A stretch of 64,000 nucleotides of DNA from Akkermansia sp. (lineage in GTDB: Bacteria; Verrucomicrobiota; Verrucomicrobiia; Verrucomicrobiales; Akkermansiaceae), in assembly GCA_017435505.1 (NCBI GenBank), contig JAFSEZ010000029.1, forward strand, positions 23,549-87,548, written 5' to 3'. This document shows, piece by piece, positions 1 to 9,778 of this stretch. The notes under the pieces were generated by a model. That model ran no database searches. It was not told the origin of the DNA and saw nothing but the letters and a program-made list of their open reading frames with translations. The translations under genes and the position numbers were made by a program. How positions within the stretch are numbered: position 1 is the first letter of the stretch; each line of letters opens with the position of its first letter.

Positions 1-266
1 GTATAGAGCGAGCGCAACGCAGCAAACCGCAGGCGAATGGAGGCAGGTTTGAGCTCCTGCTCTAACGCCTCGTACAGCCACGCCCGAAAATCGGATTCCG
101 CACAATCAAACCAGCTGCAAAAGCGCTTGCTCATCCACCCGCGAAACTGCCGCAGCGAGCGTTCGTATGCCTCCAGCGTGCGAGGGGAGGCATTGCGCTC
201 CCCTTCCATGTACTCCAAAAAGCGGAGCACAAGCGCATCTGCAGCATCTTCGGAATGAGCGGGCAT
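1..266 (-). CDS. Tyrosine recombinase XerC/XerD-type, N-terminal part (cut by window edge)
   Basis: Only the first 88 codons are in the window; the gene runs off the left edge. I read it from an ATG at 264-266. Residues about 8-88 form the SAM-like core-binding domain of Xer recombinases, with the typical VLRFLEYMEGERNASPRTLEAY run followed by helix-rich sequence ending FAALRSLY. In the family this domain clamps the recombination site and a C-terminal catalytic domain (R-H-R-Y) follows, which cannot be seen here. It lies 36 nt downstream of the acyltransferase-GT gene on the same strand and is probably co-transcribed. Whether it is chromosomal XerC, XerD or an element integrase cannot be told from the N-terminus. 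Confidence 0.8.
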   Translation of the reverse strand, partial: MPAHSEDAADALVLRFLEYMEGERNASPRTLEAYERSLRQFRGWMSKRFCSWFDCAESDFRAWLYEALEQELKPASIRLRFAALRSLY

Positions 267-302
267 ATAGTCTGAGACTCTCTGCGCCCTATCAGCGTTG
301 CA

Positions 303-2222
303 TTATGCCTGTTGCTCGCCCAGCAATTCTTCCACACTGACCCCTTGTGCGCAACTGCCGCTCGCAGCATCACACGATGCGCGATAACAGGGATGGCAAG
401 CCACATGGTTGGTCAACATGCGGTGTCCTTCGCCCAAGGGAGCGTAGCGTTCAGCCTGGCGGCTGGCCATCAAAACAGCACACTTACAATTGACTTGCGC
501 CGCCAGCTGAGGCAGCAGACCATCCACCGCATAGAGCTTGCTCTTAGCACCCATGAGAACAGGCACACCTTCGGGAGTTACAGCGCATGTCTCCACCCCC
601 AAAGTCTCTGCCATAGTTCGGGCAGCGGCGGCATCCTGCGGCAGGTGCAACAACTTCACCTTTTCACCACGAGTCTGCAAGCGCTGTACCAAAGCAGCCC
701 AATTTTCCTGAGGCCATGCATCGGCTGTACCCAATGTCGAGAACGGCGAGATGAACGTATCCGCACATGTATCATTCCCCTGCATTGGTGCAGTAAACTC
801 AGGATTCTCCCATGCGATTTGATGATTCCACCCAACGCGCTTCAGGTATTCGACAGCGCGGGGATGAGCCTCTTTGTCCACCGGGCGTTTCATACGCAAT
901 GTGAAGCGGAACTTCTTGGAGAGCGGATTCTCCTCAAACCCGGAAATATAAATGGGACTCAGAGTTGCCAACTTGCGCAGCACCTTCTTATTCTCACTGA
1001 ACATGAACAGATAGTCGAAGGGGCCATCCTTGTATAGCTCATCTGCATCCAGCTGCTCCATTAAATCCACCTTTTCATCCGTGGTGGCAACGTAGGTCAC
1101 GCAATCTTTCATGTTGCGCCAATAGGCTGCTTGTGCACCGGGGCACACCACCGTCAACTGCGCATCAAAGCGAGCCGCCTTTATCGCACGAAGCACGGGC
1201 AACATCAACACAGCCTCATCAAACGATTCCGGCACGCACACAATGATGCGGAAAGGCAATTTCATGTACTTGCCGGCAAGCTCCAACACTTCCGGGCTCA
1301 CTTCGGGCGCAAAGCGTCTGCGGGCCTTCCAGCGGTGGTGCATCCAGAATCCATCCATGATGTTTTGATTCTGGCTCTTTTCCAAGGCTAAATTAACCTG
1401 CATCGTCACCGCCAGCATGGAATCGCAATCTGCGGGCAGCTCAATAGGTTGCCCCAGCTCGACCTCCCACCTACCCAAGGCCACATTGCGGGTAAAAACC
1501 GCCAGCAACGTGCCTTTGCCCTTGCATCGCTTGTGCAAAAGCGCAGGCAGAGGGGTCACGTTGGTCATCTTTCCGAAGTAGGGTAGAAAAAGGCCCTCCT
1601 GCGTGTATTGGTCGCAAAGCACCCCCAAGCACCCACCGGTCTTTGCAAATTGCAACACAGGTTTCAGGCCGCTCTCCTTGCTGTACATCTCACACCCATA
1701 CCCCGTACGGGAATTGTATACGAATTGCTCCAGCAAAGGATTGCTCATCTGGCGGTACATGGAGCCGAAGCGCTCCACCTTATCGCAGCACGGGCGAATA
1801 CGTGCAAGCAGCTCCCAGTTGCCGGCATGGGGAATGCAGCAGATACCTGTGCGTCCTTCCGTGCCGCTATGCTCGAATATGTCTTTACCCTTCAGCACAA
1901 TGGCGCGGTCTAATTCCTTAGCCGTCATCAAACCGGTTTTGAGCGAGCATGCCAAATTCATGCTGGTGCGCACCATGTTACGCCGCACCATAGTCGCCAG
2001 CTTTGCGGGTCGCAAGGTGGGGTCGGTGATAATGCGGAAGTTGCGCGCCACGATGGCACGTCGAGAGGGAAAAAGAGCCCACGCCACATAACCGAAGCAG
2101 CGTCCCAGCGCAGCCACAACGCGTATGTCAGTTACGCGCAGAACAGCGCACAACACCTTGTACGACAAAAGCCCAAATCTTTGCCCTAATGTTGCGCTTT
2201 GTTTTTTCTCCTCTGCAGGCAT
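303..2222 (-). CDS. Fused lipid A acyltransferase (LpxL/HtrB family) and glycosyltransferase 9
   Basis: A 639-residue two-domain protein. Residues about 10-320 are a lysophospholipid acyltransferase of the LpxL/HtrB type: the catalytic HX4E motif is HAGNWE (H132, E137), followed by VLCDQ near 201-205 and a HHRWK element near 295. Residues about 325-639 look like a glycosyltransferase family 9 (heptosyltransferase, ADP-heptose type) with a Rossmann start (FRIIVCVPESFDEAVLMLP) and a C-terminal Cys/His-rich end. The acyltransferase would add a secondary acyl chain to lipid A at the inner membrane and GT9 would add core sugar. The fusion puts two lipopolysaccharide steps in one chain. It starts 8 nt after the lipoprotein gene, so it is in an operon. 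The acyltransferase call is firm; the GT9 substrate is unknown. Confidence 0.87.
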   Translation of the reverse strand: MPAEEKKQSATLGQRFGLLSYKVLCAVLRVTDIRVVAALGRCFGYVAWALFPSRRAIVARNFRIITDPTLRPAKLATMVRRNMVRTSMNLACSLKTGLMTAKELDRAIVLKGKDIFEHSGTEGRTGICCIPHAGNWELLARIRPCCDKVERFGSMYRQMSNPLLEQFVYNSRTGYGCEMYSKESGLKPVLQFAKTGGCLGVLCDQYTQEGLFLPYFGKMTNVTPLPALLHKRCKGKGTLLAVFTRNVALGRWEVELGQPIELPADCDSMLAVTMQVNLALEKSQNQNIMDGFWMHHRWKARRRFAPEVSPEVLELAGKYMKLPFRIIVCVPESFDEAVLMLPVLRAIKAARFDAQLTVVCPGAQAAYWRNMKDCVTYVATTDEKVDLMEQLDADELYKDGPFDYLFMFSENKKVLRKLATLSPIYISGFEENPLSKKFRFTLRMKRPVDKEAHPRAVEYLKRVGWNHQIAWENPEFTAPMQGNDTCADTFISPFSTLGTADAWPQENWAALVQRLQTRGEKVKLLHLPQDAAAARTMAETLGVETCAVTPEGVPVLMGAKSKLYAVDGLLPQLAAQVNCKCAVLMASRQAERYAPLGEGHRMLTNHVACHPCYRASCDAASGSCAQGVSVEELLGEQQA

Positions 2223-2230
2223 AGCGTTCT

Positions 2231-2629
2231 TTAGTTAAAGGTGAATGCGCGGGGAATATAGAAAGGCTTCTTGGTGTAGGGATCCCACACCTTCGCGCCA
2301 ACCTTTACACCTGTATAGTCCAACTGATTATACGGGTGATACGGAGAGACAACCACATTACTGAACTCCGATGTCAACCCATAGGGGATGCCATCATCCG
2401 CTTTGCGAATGCGCCCTTCAATATGCCCCGAAGGCGGCAACATCGTGGGGTCGATTTTAAGCCACTTTTGGCTCGCCGGCTTTCCATCCACATCGGCAAT
2501 GACCATGGGGGGGCGAGCACCGGGATATTCATCGCGAATGAACATACCAACTGTTTGCTGTATAATGCAGGAACTAAGGCTCAATGTTCCCAACAATCCT
2601 GCGGCTATCAATACTGTACGCATTTTCAT
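2231..2629 (-). CDS. Small predicted lipoprotein
   Basis: A 132-residue protein with a lipoprotein signal peptide: positive start (MKMR), hydrophobic core and lipobox LSSC with the lipidated Cys at about residue 21. The mature part is short, rich in Pro, Tyr and Lys, and ends in a run with YIPRAFTFN. I recognise no domain. It sits 15 nt after the one-TM protein and 8 nt before the acyltransferase-GT gene, so a role at the cell envelope is likely from signal and context, but its function is unknown. Confidence 0.75.
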   Translation of the reverse strand: MKMRTVLIAAGLLGTLSLSSCIIQQTVGMFIRDEYPGARPPMVIADVDGKPASQKWLKIDPTMLPPSGHIEGRIRKADDGIPYGLTSEFSNVVVSPYHPYNQLDYTGVKVGAKVWDPYTKKPFYIPRAFTFN

Positions 2630-2644
2630 GTTTTGATATAATAA

Positions 2645-3481
2645 TTAAATCTCCGGAGAATACGGCAGGAGAAGCACTCGCCCCTCTGCTCCGTTGCTAC
2701 CCTCCACAAAATGAGGGCAATACCCATATTCCTCTATAATACTCACAATTTCCGGGTAACAATCCAGCAGGGTTTCCAATGCCGGCTTCAGCATTTCCAC
2801 CGGACGTTGGGGTACAGCCACTCTGCCGATTTTTCCCCCACGGGGAATTGATCCATAAAGTGGTTTGCCCCCGTGAAAATCCACTTTCAATTCGGGACGC
2901 CCCAAATGCGTTTCCTGGCGGAAAGAAAGGTTGACAGAAGTCGTCTGATGAATATTTGCACCAATGATGCGATCAACGACCAACTCCACATAGCCATCGT
3001 GCACACGAACAGCCAGTCCCTGCACATGCGCAATCAAAGAGAACAAACCGGTCTGGCGCATGCGACACGTCTCGCGCAAGTAGCGATTCAGCTCGCCCTC
3101 GGAAAAAGATACCTCCCCCCCATTGGCCTTTTTGAGCATCACCAACAAATCGCGGGAACTTCCCTGGTCTTGGTACCCCGCCACATCATTCAGGCTCTGC
3201 GGGCTCCACATGCGCCATACAGTCGATATCAACCACCCGGTGAAAATAAGAAAAACGAGAGCCGCCACACAAGTCAGCACGTTGACTCGCGCCAATATCT
3301 CGCGCAGAAAACCCCGCGTTTGTCCTTCATCTTCATCCGCAGATTCTTCCTCATCTGCATAAAACGATCTGGTCAGGAAGTTGGGATTCTGCGCATCTTT
3401 GCGAAACAGAAAGCCCCACAAGGAACGGTCATCCGCACCGCCCTTCTTCCGCTTTCTGCGCCTGTTCTGAGCCTCCGCCAT
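2645..3481 (-). CDS. One-TM membrane protein of unknown function
   Basis: A 278-residue protein. The N-terminus is very basic (RRRKRKKGG) and is followed by an acidic stretch near 43-53, one transmembrane helix at about 68-88 (NVLTCVAALVFLIFTGWLIS), and a soluble domain of about 185 residues that would lie outside the cytoplasm. No catalytic motif was recognised. It is the first gene of the run 3481 to 1. On the minus strand a perfect TATAAT at 3496-3501 lies 14 nt before the ATG. It is divergent from the YycJ-like hydrolase, and the two promoters share a 150-bp gap. Function unknown; position suggests envelope assembly. Confidence 0.75.
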   Translation of the reverse strand: MAEAQNRRRKRKKGGADDRSLWGFLFRKDAQNPNFLTRSFYADEEESADEDEGQTRGFLREILARVNVLTCVAALVFLIFTGWLISTVWRMWSPQSLNDVAGYQDQGSSRDLLVMLKKANGGEVSFSEGELNRYLRETCRMRQTGLFSLIAHVQGLAVRVHDGYVELVVDRIIGANIHQTTSVNLSFRQETHLGRPELKVDFHGGKPLYGSIPRGGKIGRVAVPQRPVEMLKPALETLLDCYPEIVSIIEEYGYCPHFVEGSNGAEGRVLLLPYSPEI

Positions 3482-3495
3482 ATACGTTCCCGTTC

Positions 3496-3523
3496 ATTAT
3501 AGCCACTTTGCACCTGATGGAAA
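3496..3523 (-). promoter_or_regulatory. Promoter of the envelope operon
   Basis: On the minus strand TTTCCA (3518-3523), 16 nt, TATAAT (3496-3501). The -10 is perfect, the -35 weak. The ATG at 3481 follows 14 nt later, leaving a leader of only about 7 nt. Confidence 0.5.
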
Positions 3524-3596
3524 GAAAAAAAAGCGTCAAATCGCCCAATGGCGGTACATTTCAGCGATTCCGGAAACATTTTACTTCTGTTTACTA

Positions 3597-3625
3597 TTGA
3601 GCAAAAGGGGGATTTGTGCTAGCAT
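3597..3625 (+). promoter_or_regulatory. Promoter of the YycJ-like hydrolase gene
   Basis: TTGAGC (3597-3602), 17-nt spacer, TAGCAT (3620-3625), then 9 nt to the ATG at 3635. The expected transcript start is about 2 nt before the start codon, so the mRNA would be nearly leaderless. Confidence 0.6.
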
Positions 3626-3634
3626 GCCCCCCAC

Positions 3635-4405
3635 ATGATACGAATCTCCACACTCGCCAGCAGCAGCAAAGGAAACGCCTCCGTCATATCTTCCGGCAGC
3701 ACCCACCTGCTCGTTGATACTGGCATCAGCGCGCTGCGCATTCGCAAGGGGCTGGAAGAATGCGGATTGAGCATCAATCAAATAGATGGCATTTTTTACA
3801 CCCATGAGCACAGCGACCACCTGTGCGGGCTGGGGGTATTAGCCAAGAAGAATGTGTTGAGTCTATACTGTAGCCGCTACCTTTCACGAGATTTGCGCGG
3901 CATCGCCCCCTCTGCCAAGCTCACCTATATTGAGCCGGGATGCTCCTTCGAAGTGGGGAATATCACCATCACCCCCATTGAAGTGAGCCACGATGCGGCA
4001 GACCCGCTTGGTTACATCTTTCAACACGGGGATGCCAAGCTGGGCTACATTACTGATACGGGGCGAATCACCCGCAGCATGCGCAATCTTCTCACAGGAG
4101 TCCATGCTCTCTACCTGGAATCCAACTATGACCCGCAAATGTTGCAGGATTCCGGGCGCCCATACGATATTATAGAGCGCATATCAGGTGATTGGGGGCA
4201 TCTTTCCAACGAGCAAGCAGCAGAGGTCGTAGCCATGGTGGCACACGATGAACTACGCCACATTATTCTAGGGCACATCAGTCCGGAATGCAACACCCCG
4301 GAAATAGCACTGCAATCTATGCAAACTGCGGTTCAACAATTAGGCTTGGCGACCCAGGTATGCGTTGCACCCCAAAGTTGCCGCTTGAATTGGGTGGAAA
4401 TTTAA
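3635..4405 (+). CDS. MBL-fold metallo-hydrolase, YycJ/WalJ type
   Basis: A 256-residue cytoplasmic metallo-beta-lactamase-fold protein. The zinc motif THEHSDH is at residues 56-62, with further metal ligands expected in the VSHDA and LGHIS segments; the N-terminal pattern STLASSSKGNAS is typical of the YycJ (WalJ) group. Members are putative nucleases or phosphodiesterases, with 5'-exonuclease activity reported for YycJ. Length matches the family (about 260). The ATG at 3635 is preceded by a well-placed promoter and no Shine-Dalgarno sequence. It is a single gene, divergent from the membrane protein and upstream of GH20. Confidence 0.88.
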   Translation: MIRISTLASSSKGNASVISSGSTHLLVDTGISALRIRKGLEECGLSINQIDGIFYTHEHSDHLCGLGVLAKKNVLSLYCSRYLSRDLRGIAPSAKLTYIEPGCSFEVGNITITPIEVSHDAADPLGYIFQHGDAKLGYITDTGRITRSMRNLLTGVHALYLESNYDPQMLQDSGRPYDIIERISGDWGHLSNEQAAEVVAMVAHDELRHIILGHISPECNTPEIALQSMQTAVQQLGLATQVCVAPQSCRLNWVEI

Positions 4406-4500
4406 TTTTTTTGAAACAAACAGCTTTCTCTCATCGTAGTATTATGGTAGACTACGAATGAAACCATAGTTTCGAGTCAGAACGTACATACCTACCACGC

Positions 4501-6786
4501 ATGAAAGCCTCCTCACTATTGATGATAGCAGCCATGACCGCAGCACCGCTCTTAGGCTCTGATTTACAACAAGCAGCAGACTCAATGACTCTCCCCGAAC
4601 TGCGCCCGGGTGCAACTCGGCTGAACATCCCCAAAATTCCGGGTGCAAAAGTGGAAATTTTGGGTGCAGATTATGAGCAGCTTATCGACACCAAGGGCAA
4701 TATCAAGCCGGTACTGGCAAACACCCCTGTACTGGTAAGCTTCAAGGTAAGCAAAGGTGATGAGCAAGTGATCAGCAAGGATTATGAGCTGATGCTCAAG
4801 CCGGGAAATCAGCCGGCAGGGGTCAATCCCAAGCCAACCGTCATCCCTGAGATACTGCAATGGGTAGGCAGCACCGGTGAATTCAAATTAGGAGAAACCA
4901 TTTCCCTCTATTGCAAAAACGCATCCTTGGCAGCCATTATCACAGCTGATTTGCACGAGGTAACAGGGAAAAACGTGAAGCTGGTTGATAACCAAGATGA
5001 GGCCGACATTGTGCTCCGTACTGTTGCCAAACAAGACAGCCATGATGCAGACAAAGAAGGCTACCGCATGCAAGTGGGTGAAAAGAAGCTCCAAATCACG
5101 GCAGATTGCTGGAAAGGCGCATACTGGGGCACCCGCACCCTTCTGCAAATCCTGCGGCAAACAGGTGGCAGCGTGCCCTGCGGCAAAGCGGTGGACTTCC
5201 CCCGCTACGAGCTGCGTGGCTTCATGCTTGATATAGCCCGTACGCCTGTGCCGCTCAGCTATCTCAGAGATGTGATTCGCGCCATGTCTTGGTTCAAGAT
5301 GAATGATCTGCACTTGGTCATCAACAACAACTATATCTTCCACGAACACTATGTGGATGCCGGGCGTGATCCCTTCAAGGAAAGCTACTCCGCTTTCCGT
5401 TTGGAATCCAAGGTAAAAGGTGCCGATGGCACACCGCTGACAGCTCAGGATTTGTTCTACACCAAAAAAGAGTTCATGGAGCTGGTGAAATACGCCAAAG
5501 AGCGCAATGTGAACATCATCCCTGAGTTCGACACCCCCGGTCATGCGCTTTCGTTTACCCGCATACGCCCTGACCTCATCTACAAAGGCCCCATGAACCA
5601 TGCCAAGCGCCGTTGCGAAATGCTGGATGCCGCCAACCCGGAGACCGTGAGTTTTGTAGGTGACGTATTTGATGAATACCTGCAAAAAGACGAGAACCTG
5701 GGCGCTGCCGTATTTGAAAATTGCCCGGTTGTACATGTAGGCGCAGATGAATTCTTCGGCGAGAAAGAAGACTACCGCAAGTTTGCCGATGGGCTTCTGC
5801 GCCATGTGCTGAGCCGTGGATATACCCCCCGCATCTGGGGTAGCCTGAGCAGCAAACCCGGCAAGACTCCGGTAGTAGCCGAGGGGGTGCAAATGAACCT
5901 TTGGAGTAGCGACTGGATGAAAGCCTGGGAGGCAATCAACTTAGGATACGATGTCATCAACACCAACGACGGTGCGCTCTACATCGTTCCCTTTGCCAAC
6001 TACTACCGCATGGATAAGTGCCACAAGTGGCTCTATGCCAACTGGAAGCCCAATATCGTAGGCAAAGAGGTTTTGCCCGCCGGCCACCCACAGCTGCTGG
6101 GTGCTACCTTTGCGGTGTGGAACGACATGACCGATGCCAAGCACAGTGGCTACGCTCCCTACGATGTATGGCCGGCCATTACAGAATCCATTGAGATTCT
6201 GAGCCAGAAGATGTGGGGCAAAGAGGCCATGCCGCTTGATTTCGATGCGCACAAGCAGCTCGTATCCCGCATTGGCGCAGCTCCCTTCTGCAACCCGCTC
6301 TACAAGTGGAAGAACAATGAGCCCGTGAGCCTCACTCCGGCCCTCCTGCCCCAGAAGTTGGCTCTGCCCGCGCTCGGTCCGAACTACCACCTCACCATGG
6401 AGTTGGAATTGGCCTCTGCTCCCGAAGGCCAGGAGCAGGTGCTGCTCTCCGCACCGGAAGGTAAGCTCATTGCCGTGATGAAGGACGGCACCATCGGCTT
6501 CCGCCGCGATGACACGCTGGAGTTCTCCTTTGGCTCCAAGCTTCCCGTGGGTAAGAAAGTCAAAATAGAGCTCATAGGCCACCCGGAAAAGACCCAACTG
6601 TTGATTGATGGGCAACCTGCGGGCGAGATGGTGCTCAACTCCTATCTGGATTCCGAAAACGGCTTCAGCAAAAAGACCAAGGGCGTGCGCTCCACCTTTG
6701 TGTTGCCGCTGGAAGTGCTGGGCGAAAGCCTGTTGGGCAAGGTGTATAGCTTCAATCTCATCCCCTCTGCACCTGATCAGAAGTGA
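4501..6786 (+). CDS. Secreted GH20 beta-N-acetylhexosaminidase
   Basis: A 761-residue exported enzyme expected to remove terminal beta-linked GlcNAc or GalNAc from glycans such as mucin. It has a signal peptide (residues 1-19), an N-terminal GH20b-like domain (about 120-230), the GH20 barrel (about 235-580) starting at [12 protein letters not shown], and a C-terminal lectin-like (LamG-type) beta domain (about 625-755). The catalytic Asp-Glu pair is in HVGADEF (D416, E417), the polarising Asp-Glu that works with the substrate acetamido group; FDTPGHA near 343-349 is the other conserved block. Domain order matches secreted GH20 of gut Verrucomicrobiota and Bacteroidota. A Sel1 gene overlaps its stop codon. 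Confidence 0.93.
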   Translation: MKASSLLMIAAMTAAPLLGSDLQQAADSMTLPELRPGATRLNIPKIPGAKVEILGADYEQLIDTKGNIKPVLANTPVLVSFKVSKGDEQVISKDYELMLKPGNQPAGVNPKPTVIPEILQWVGSTGEFKLGETISLYCKNASLAAIITADLHEVTGKNVKLVDNQDEADIVLRTVAKQDSHDADKEGYRMQVGEKKLQITADCWKGAYWGTRTLLQILRQTGGSVPCGKAVDFPRYELRGFMLDIARTPVPLSYLRDVIRAMSWFKMNDLHLVINNNYIFHEHYVDAGRDPFKESYSAFRLESKVKGADGTPLTAQDLFYTKKEFMELVKYAKERNVNIIPEFDTPGHALSFTRIRPDLIYKGPMNHAKRRCEMLDAANPETVSFVGDVFDEYLQKDENLGAAVFENCPVVHVGADEFFGEKEDYRKFADGLLRHVLSRGYTPRIWGSLSSKPGKTPVVAEGVQMNLWSSDWMKAWEAINLGYDVINTNDGALYIVPFANYYRMDKCHKWLYANWKPNIVGKEVLPAGHPQLLGATFAVWNDMTDAKHSGYAPYDVWPAITESIEILSQKMWGKEAMPLDFDAHKQLVSRIGAAPFCNPLYKWKNNEPVSLTPALLPQKLALPALGPNYHLTMELELASAPEGQEQVLLSAPEGKLIAVMKDGTIGFRRDDTLEFSFGSKLPVGKKVKIELIGHPEKTQLLIDGQPAGEMVLNSYLDSENGFSKKTKGVRSTFVLPLEVLGESLLGKVYSFNLIPSAPDQK

Positions 6787-7121
6787 TGGACGCACACCAA
6801 GAATATGAGGCCGGAGCAGCGGCTTTCCGTGCAGGAGATGCCGCTGCCGGGGCTACGCATCTTCGCAATGCCGCCTTTGCAGGGCATGCCGAGGCACAAA
6901 ACCAACTGGCTCGCATCTACTTTGCCCGGCTCAAGAACCGCAGCGATTTGGCAGATTTGGAATCTGCGGCGCAAGGGGGCGACCACGTGGCACTTTTCGT
7001 GCTGGCTATGAGCTTCATTGATGGCAAATTGGTAGAAAAAGACACCGAAAAAGCTCTGGCTGCGCTCCGTCTGACCGCCAGCCAAGGCAATACGATGGCT
7101 CGCAGCATGCTGGAGAGCTAA
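6786..7121 (+). CDS. Sel1-like repeat protein
   Basis: A 111-residue protein made of about three Sel1/TPR-type helical repeats (GHAEAQNQLARIYF, GDHVALFVLAMSFI, GNTMARSMLES); such solenoids bind other proteins. I start it at the ATG overlapping the GH20 stop (TGATG, 6784-6788) rather than at the GTG three bases earlier. The 1-nt overlap implies translational coupling with the GH20 gene. No signal peptide is seen, so unlike GH20 it should stay in the cytoplasm. It ends before a strong hairpin terminator. Confidence 0.75.
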   Translation: MDAHQEYEAGAAAFRAGDAAAGATHLRNAAFAGHAEAQNQLARIYFARLKNRSDLADLESAAQGGDHVALFVLAMSFIDGKLVEKDTEKALAALRLTASQGNTMARSMLES

Positions 7122-7149
7122 ACCGGCTAGCAGAAACAATACGTCTCAC

Positions 7150-7182
7150 GCCCCACACGCAGTCCGTGTGGGGCCTTTTTTA
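7150..7182 (+). terminator. Rho-independent terminator after GH20-Sel1
   Basis: An 8-bp perfect stem CCCCACAC/GTGTGGGG (7151-7158 with 7166-7173), 7-nt loop, then a T run from 7176. It lies between the converging Sel1 and ABC-F genes. Confidence 0.88.
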
Positions 7183-9189
7183 TCATGACAAAACCCCCGG
7201 GAACTCTTCTGCCAACGCTGTGGTAGCACGCTCTAATTCTGCCGATATGTCCTCCCACACAGTGAAAAGAGCATCTGTCTCACGCTCAAGCGTTTGGTAT
7301 TCCTGCGTCAAGTCCATCAAACGCTGGTTATCGCTCATATTTTCCGGTTTTTCCAGCTCGGCAGAAATGGCTGCCTTGCGATCATCTTTGCGAGCAATCT
7401 CGGCCTCAACCTCCTCCAAACGCCGTTCCAGAGGGCGAATAAGCGTATTGCGGCGTTCCTGAGCCATGGCGCGCAGCCGCCGACTTTCCTTGCGGTTGTT
7501 GGGCAAATTGCTCGGTGTACTACCGATAGCAGCGGCAGAATCCTGCGAGCGTAGAGCAAGTTCTTTTTGGCGGCGTTCCTCTGCTTCCACCGTCTCCAGA
7601 TACTGGGACACATTGCCGTGGAACAATCGCGGGGGCAAGCCAGTGCGGAACTCCAGCACCTTGTTGACGATGGGGTCAAGAAATTGGCGATTATGAGATA
7701 CAATGCAATACGACCCCGGATAATCTGCCAAGGCACGCTGCAACACATCCTGGCTCTGGAAATCCAGGTGGTTGGTTGGTTCATCCATGATCAGAAAATT
7801 GGCGGGGTGCAACAACATGCACACCAGGGCCACACGCGAACGCTCGCCTCCGGATAGCACCCCTATTTTCTTGAACACATCATCCCCGCGGAAAAGGAAG
7901 CACCCCAATATATTGCGCACCAACGGGCGTGTCTCGAGAGAGGCTGCCGCTTCCACACACTCCAGCACGGTTTGATTATCATCCAACACATCGGCATGCG
8001 TCTGGGAGAAGAACGCAACCTGCGTGTGGTGCCCAAAGCTGAACGCACCGGCATCCGGAGCCTCTGTGCCGGAAATCAAACGTGTAAAGGTCGATTTACC
8101 CGAACCATTCACCCCGACAATGGCGATGCGGTCGCCCTTGTCCATGGTAAAATCATACCGATGCAACAGGCTTATATCGCCGTACGCCTTGCACACGCCT
8201 TCCAGCTTCACCACGGTGTTGCCGCCGGGCGGTGGCGGGGGGAAGCGGAAACTCATCACAGCATCATCTTCTTCCACCTCAATCAGCTCGACCTTCTCCA
8301 GTTGTTTGATGCGGCTCTGCACCTGCGATGCCTTGGTGGCTTTGGCGCGAAAGCGGTCAATAAACTCCTGCGTTTTGGCAATTTCGCGTTGCTGCGCTTT
8401 CGCTTGGCGCAGCAAGATTTCCTTACGGGCCTTGCTTTCCTTCAGATAAAATGAAAAATTACCCGCGTATTCCTCTGCTCGGCCATGATGAAAAGCAATG
8501 GTGCGGGTCACCAAGCTATCCAGCAATGCCACATCGTGACTGATGATGCAGATAGCCCCGCGATAATGGCGCAGGCTTTGCTCCAACCAGCGCTGGCTTT
8601 GCAAATCCAAGTGATTGGTCGGTTCGTCCAGCAGCAAAACTTCCGGCTCTTGCAACAAAAGCTTAGCCAACGCAATGCGCATTTGCCAACCGCCGGAGAA
8701 CTCCCCGCAATCGCGGGAGAAATCAGCCTCACTGAATCCCAAGCCACGCAAGATTGATTCTGTGCGGGGGCGCAGACGCGCAGCATCACGATCGTGCAAA
8801 ATCAGCTCCAAACGGCCTATTTCTTCCAAGGTATCGTGGTATTCCTTTGCCGCAGAATCCAGCTGCAAAAGCGAGGCAGACATCTCTTCCACCGTCTGCT
8901 GCAATTCCACGATATTGCCTACGGAACCCAGTACTTCATCCAATAATGGAGTACCGGCAATGTGAATACCATCTTGTGGCAAATAGCCTACATGAGTATG
9001 GCGCGGTAAGAGCACCTTGCCGCAATCCGGCTCCATCACCCCCACGATGCACTTCATCAGGGTGGATTTACCGGCTCCGTTCTGCCCCGCAAATGCGATA
9101 CGCTCCCCCTGCTCCACGACAAAGGAGAGCGAATCGAAAAGTACCCGGGGACCAAACTCAATGTGTAGGTCCTGGACGGCGAAGACCAT
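7183..9189 (-). CDS. ABC-F family ATPase (Uup/YheS-like)
   Basis: A 668-residue soluble tandem ABC protein. The first domain has Walker A GQNGAGKST (35-43), signature SGGWQ (165-169) and Walker B LLLDEPTNHLD; the second has GVNGSGKST (359-367), LSGGERSR (446-452) and LIMDEPTNHLD. Between them (about 255-310) lies the charged P-site-type linker, and residues about 565-655 form a C-terminal coiled coil. No membrane segments exist, so this is an ABC-F factor acting on ribosomes, not a transporter. Its ATG overlaps the cyclophilin stop codon by one base (TAATG), implying coupling. Which ABC-F subgroup it belongs to was not settled. Confidence 0.93.
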   Translation of the reverse strand: MVFAVQDLHIEFGPRVLFDSLSFVVEQGERIAFAGQNGAGKSTLMKCIVGVMEPDCGKVLLPRHTHVGYLPQDGIHIAGTPLLDEVLGSVGNIVELQQTVEEMSASLLQLDSAAKEYHDTLEEIGRLELILHDRDAARLRPRTESILRGLGFSEADFSRDCGEFSGGWQMRIALAKLLLQEPEVLLLDEPTNHLDLQSQRWLEQSLRHYRGAICIISHDVALLDSLVTRTIAFHHGRAEEYAGNFSFYLKESKARKEILLRQAKAQQREIAKTQEFIDRFRAKATKASQVQSRIKQLEKVELIEVEEDDAVMSFRFPPPPPGGNTVVKLEGVCKAYGDISLLHRYDFTMDKGDRIAIVGVNGSGKSTFTRLISGTEAPDAGAFSFGHHTQVAFFSQTHADVLDDNQTVLECVEAAASLETRPLVRNILGCFLFRGDDVFKKIGVLSGGERSRVALVCMLLHPANFLIMDEPTNHLDFQSQDVLQRALADYPGSYCIVSHNRQFLDPIVNKVLEFRTGLPPRLFHGNVSQYLETVEAEERRQKELALRSQDSAAAIGSTPSNLPNNRKESRRLRAMAQERRNTLIRPLERRLEEVEAEIARKDDRKAAISAELEKPENMSDNQRLMDLTQEYQTLERETDALFTVWEDISAELERATTALAEEFPGVLS

Positions 9190-9713
9190 TACTTCTTCAA
9201 CTTGCTATTCCAACGAGTGATGTTGGCAGCTTGTTCCTCGAAGATATCGGCGCAATCATCGTGCACCTCGATAGCCACAATCTTATCACCCTGGCAGATG
9301 CTGTTCACCACGTCCTGATCGGTTGCATCCTGCACCTCCCCGAAAATGGTGTGCTTGCCGTTCAGCCAATCGGTGGGAACGTGCGTGATAAAGAATTGAG
9401 AACCATTGGTGCCCTGCCCGGTCCAAGTGCGACCGGCATTGGCCATAGCCAACAAACCGGGGCGATCAAACTTGAGGTCAGGGCGGCATTCATCATCAAA
9501 CTGATAACCGGGACCACCGCAACCGGTGCCCTGGGGGTCGCCACCCTGAATCATGAAATCTGCAATCACGCGGTGAAAGCTCAGCCCATTATAGAATCCC
9601 TTGCTCGCAAGATTCAGGAAGCTGGCGGCTGTCACCGGGGTCTTGGAGGCGAACACCGTCAACCTGATGTCGCCCTTGCTCGTCTTCATCGTGATTTTTT
9701 TGTCAGTTGCCAT
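9189..9713 (-). CDS. Cyclophilin-type peptidyl-prolyl cis-trans isomerase
   Basis: A 174-residue single-domain cyclophilin that speeds proline isomerisation during protein folding. Conserved blocks are in order: [15 protein letters not shown] (catalytic Arg), NGSQFFIT, and [13 protein letters not shown] with the cyclosporin-contact Trp. No signal peptide is present, so it should be cytoplasmic. An acidic insertion near [12 protein letters not shown] close to the C-terminus is unusual. It is the promoter-proximal gene of a two-gene operon with the ABC-F factor. Confidence 0.93.
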   Translation of the reverse strand: MATDKKITMKTSKGDIRLTVFASKTPVTAASFLNLASKGFYNGLSFHRVIADFMIQGGDPQGTGCGGPGYQFDDECRPDLKFDRPGLLAMANAGRTWTGQGTNGSQFFITHVPTDWLNGKHTIFGEVQDATDQDVVNSICQGDKIVAIEVHDDCADIFEEQAANITRWNSKLKK

Positions 9714-9719
9714 GCAGGT

Positions 9720-9748
9720 ACACTAACAATGACTTACCTTAAATGCAA
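9720..9748 (-). promoter_or_regulatory. Promoter of the cyclophilin/ABC-F operon
   Basis: Minus strand TTGCAT (9743-9748), 17 nt, TAGTGT (9720-9725), then 6 nt to the ATG at 9713. Transcription should begin at or within a base of the start codon. Confidence 0.55.
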
Positions 9749-9778
9749 GCCCTAAGCATGACATGAAACAAAGTCCAT

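Noticed and set aside
4436..4468. Short inverted repeats (CGTAG/CTACG, ATGGT/ACCAT) before the GH20 gene
   Set aside because: Five-base arms in an A/T-rich gap are expected by chance, and no matching -35/-10 pair could be fitted.
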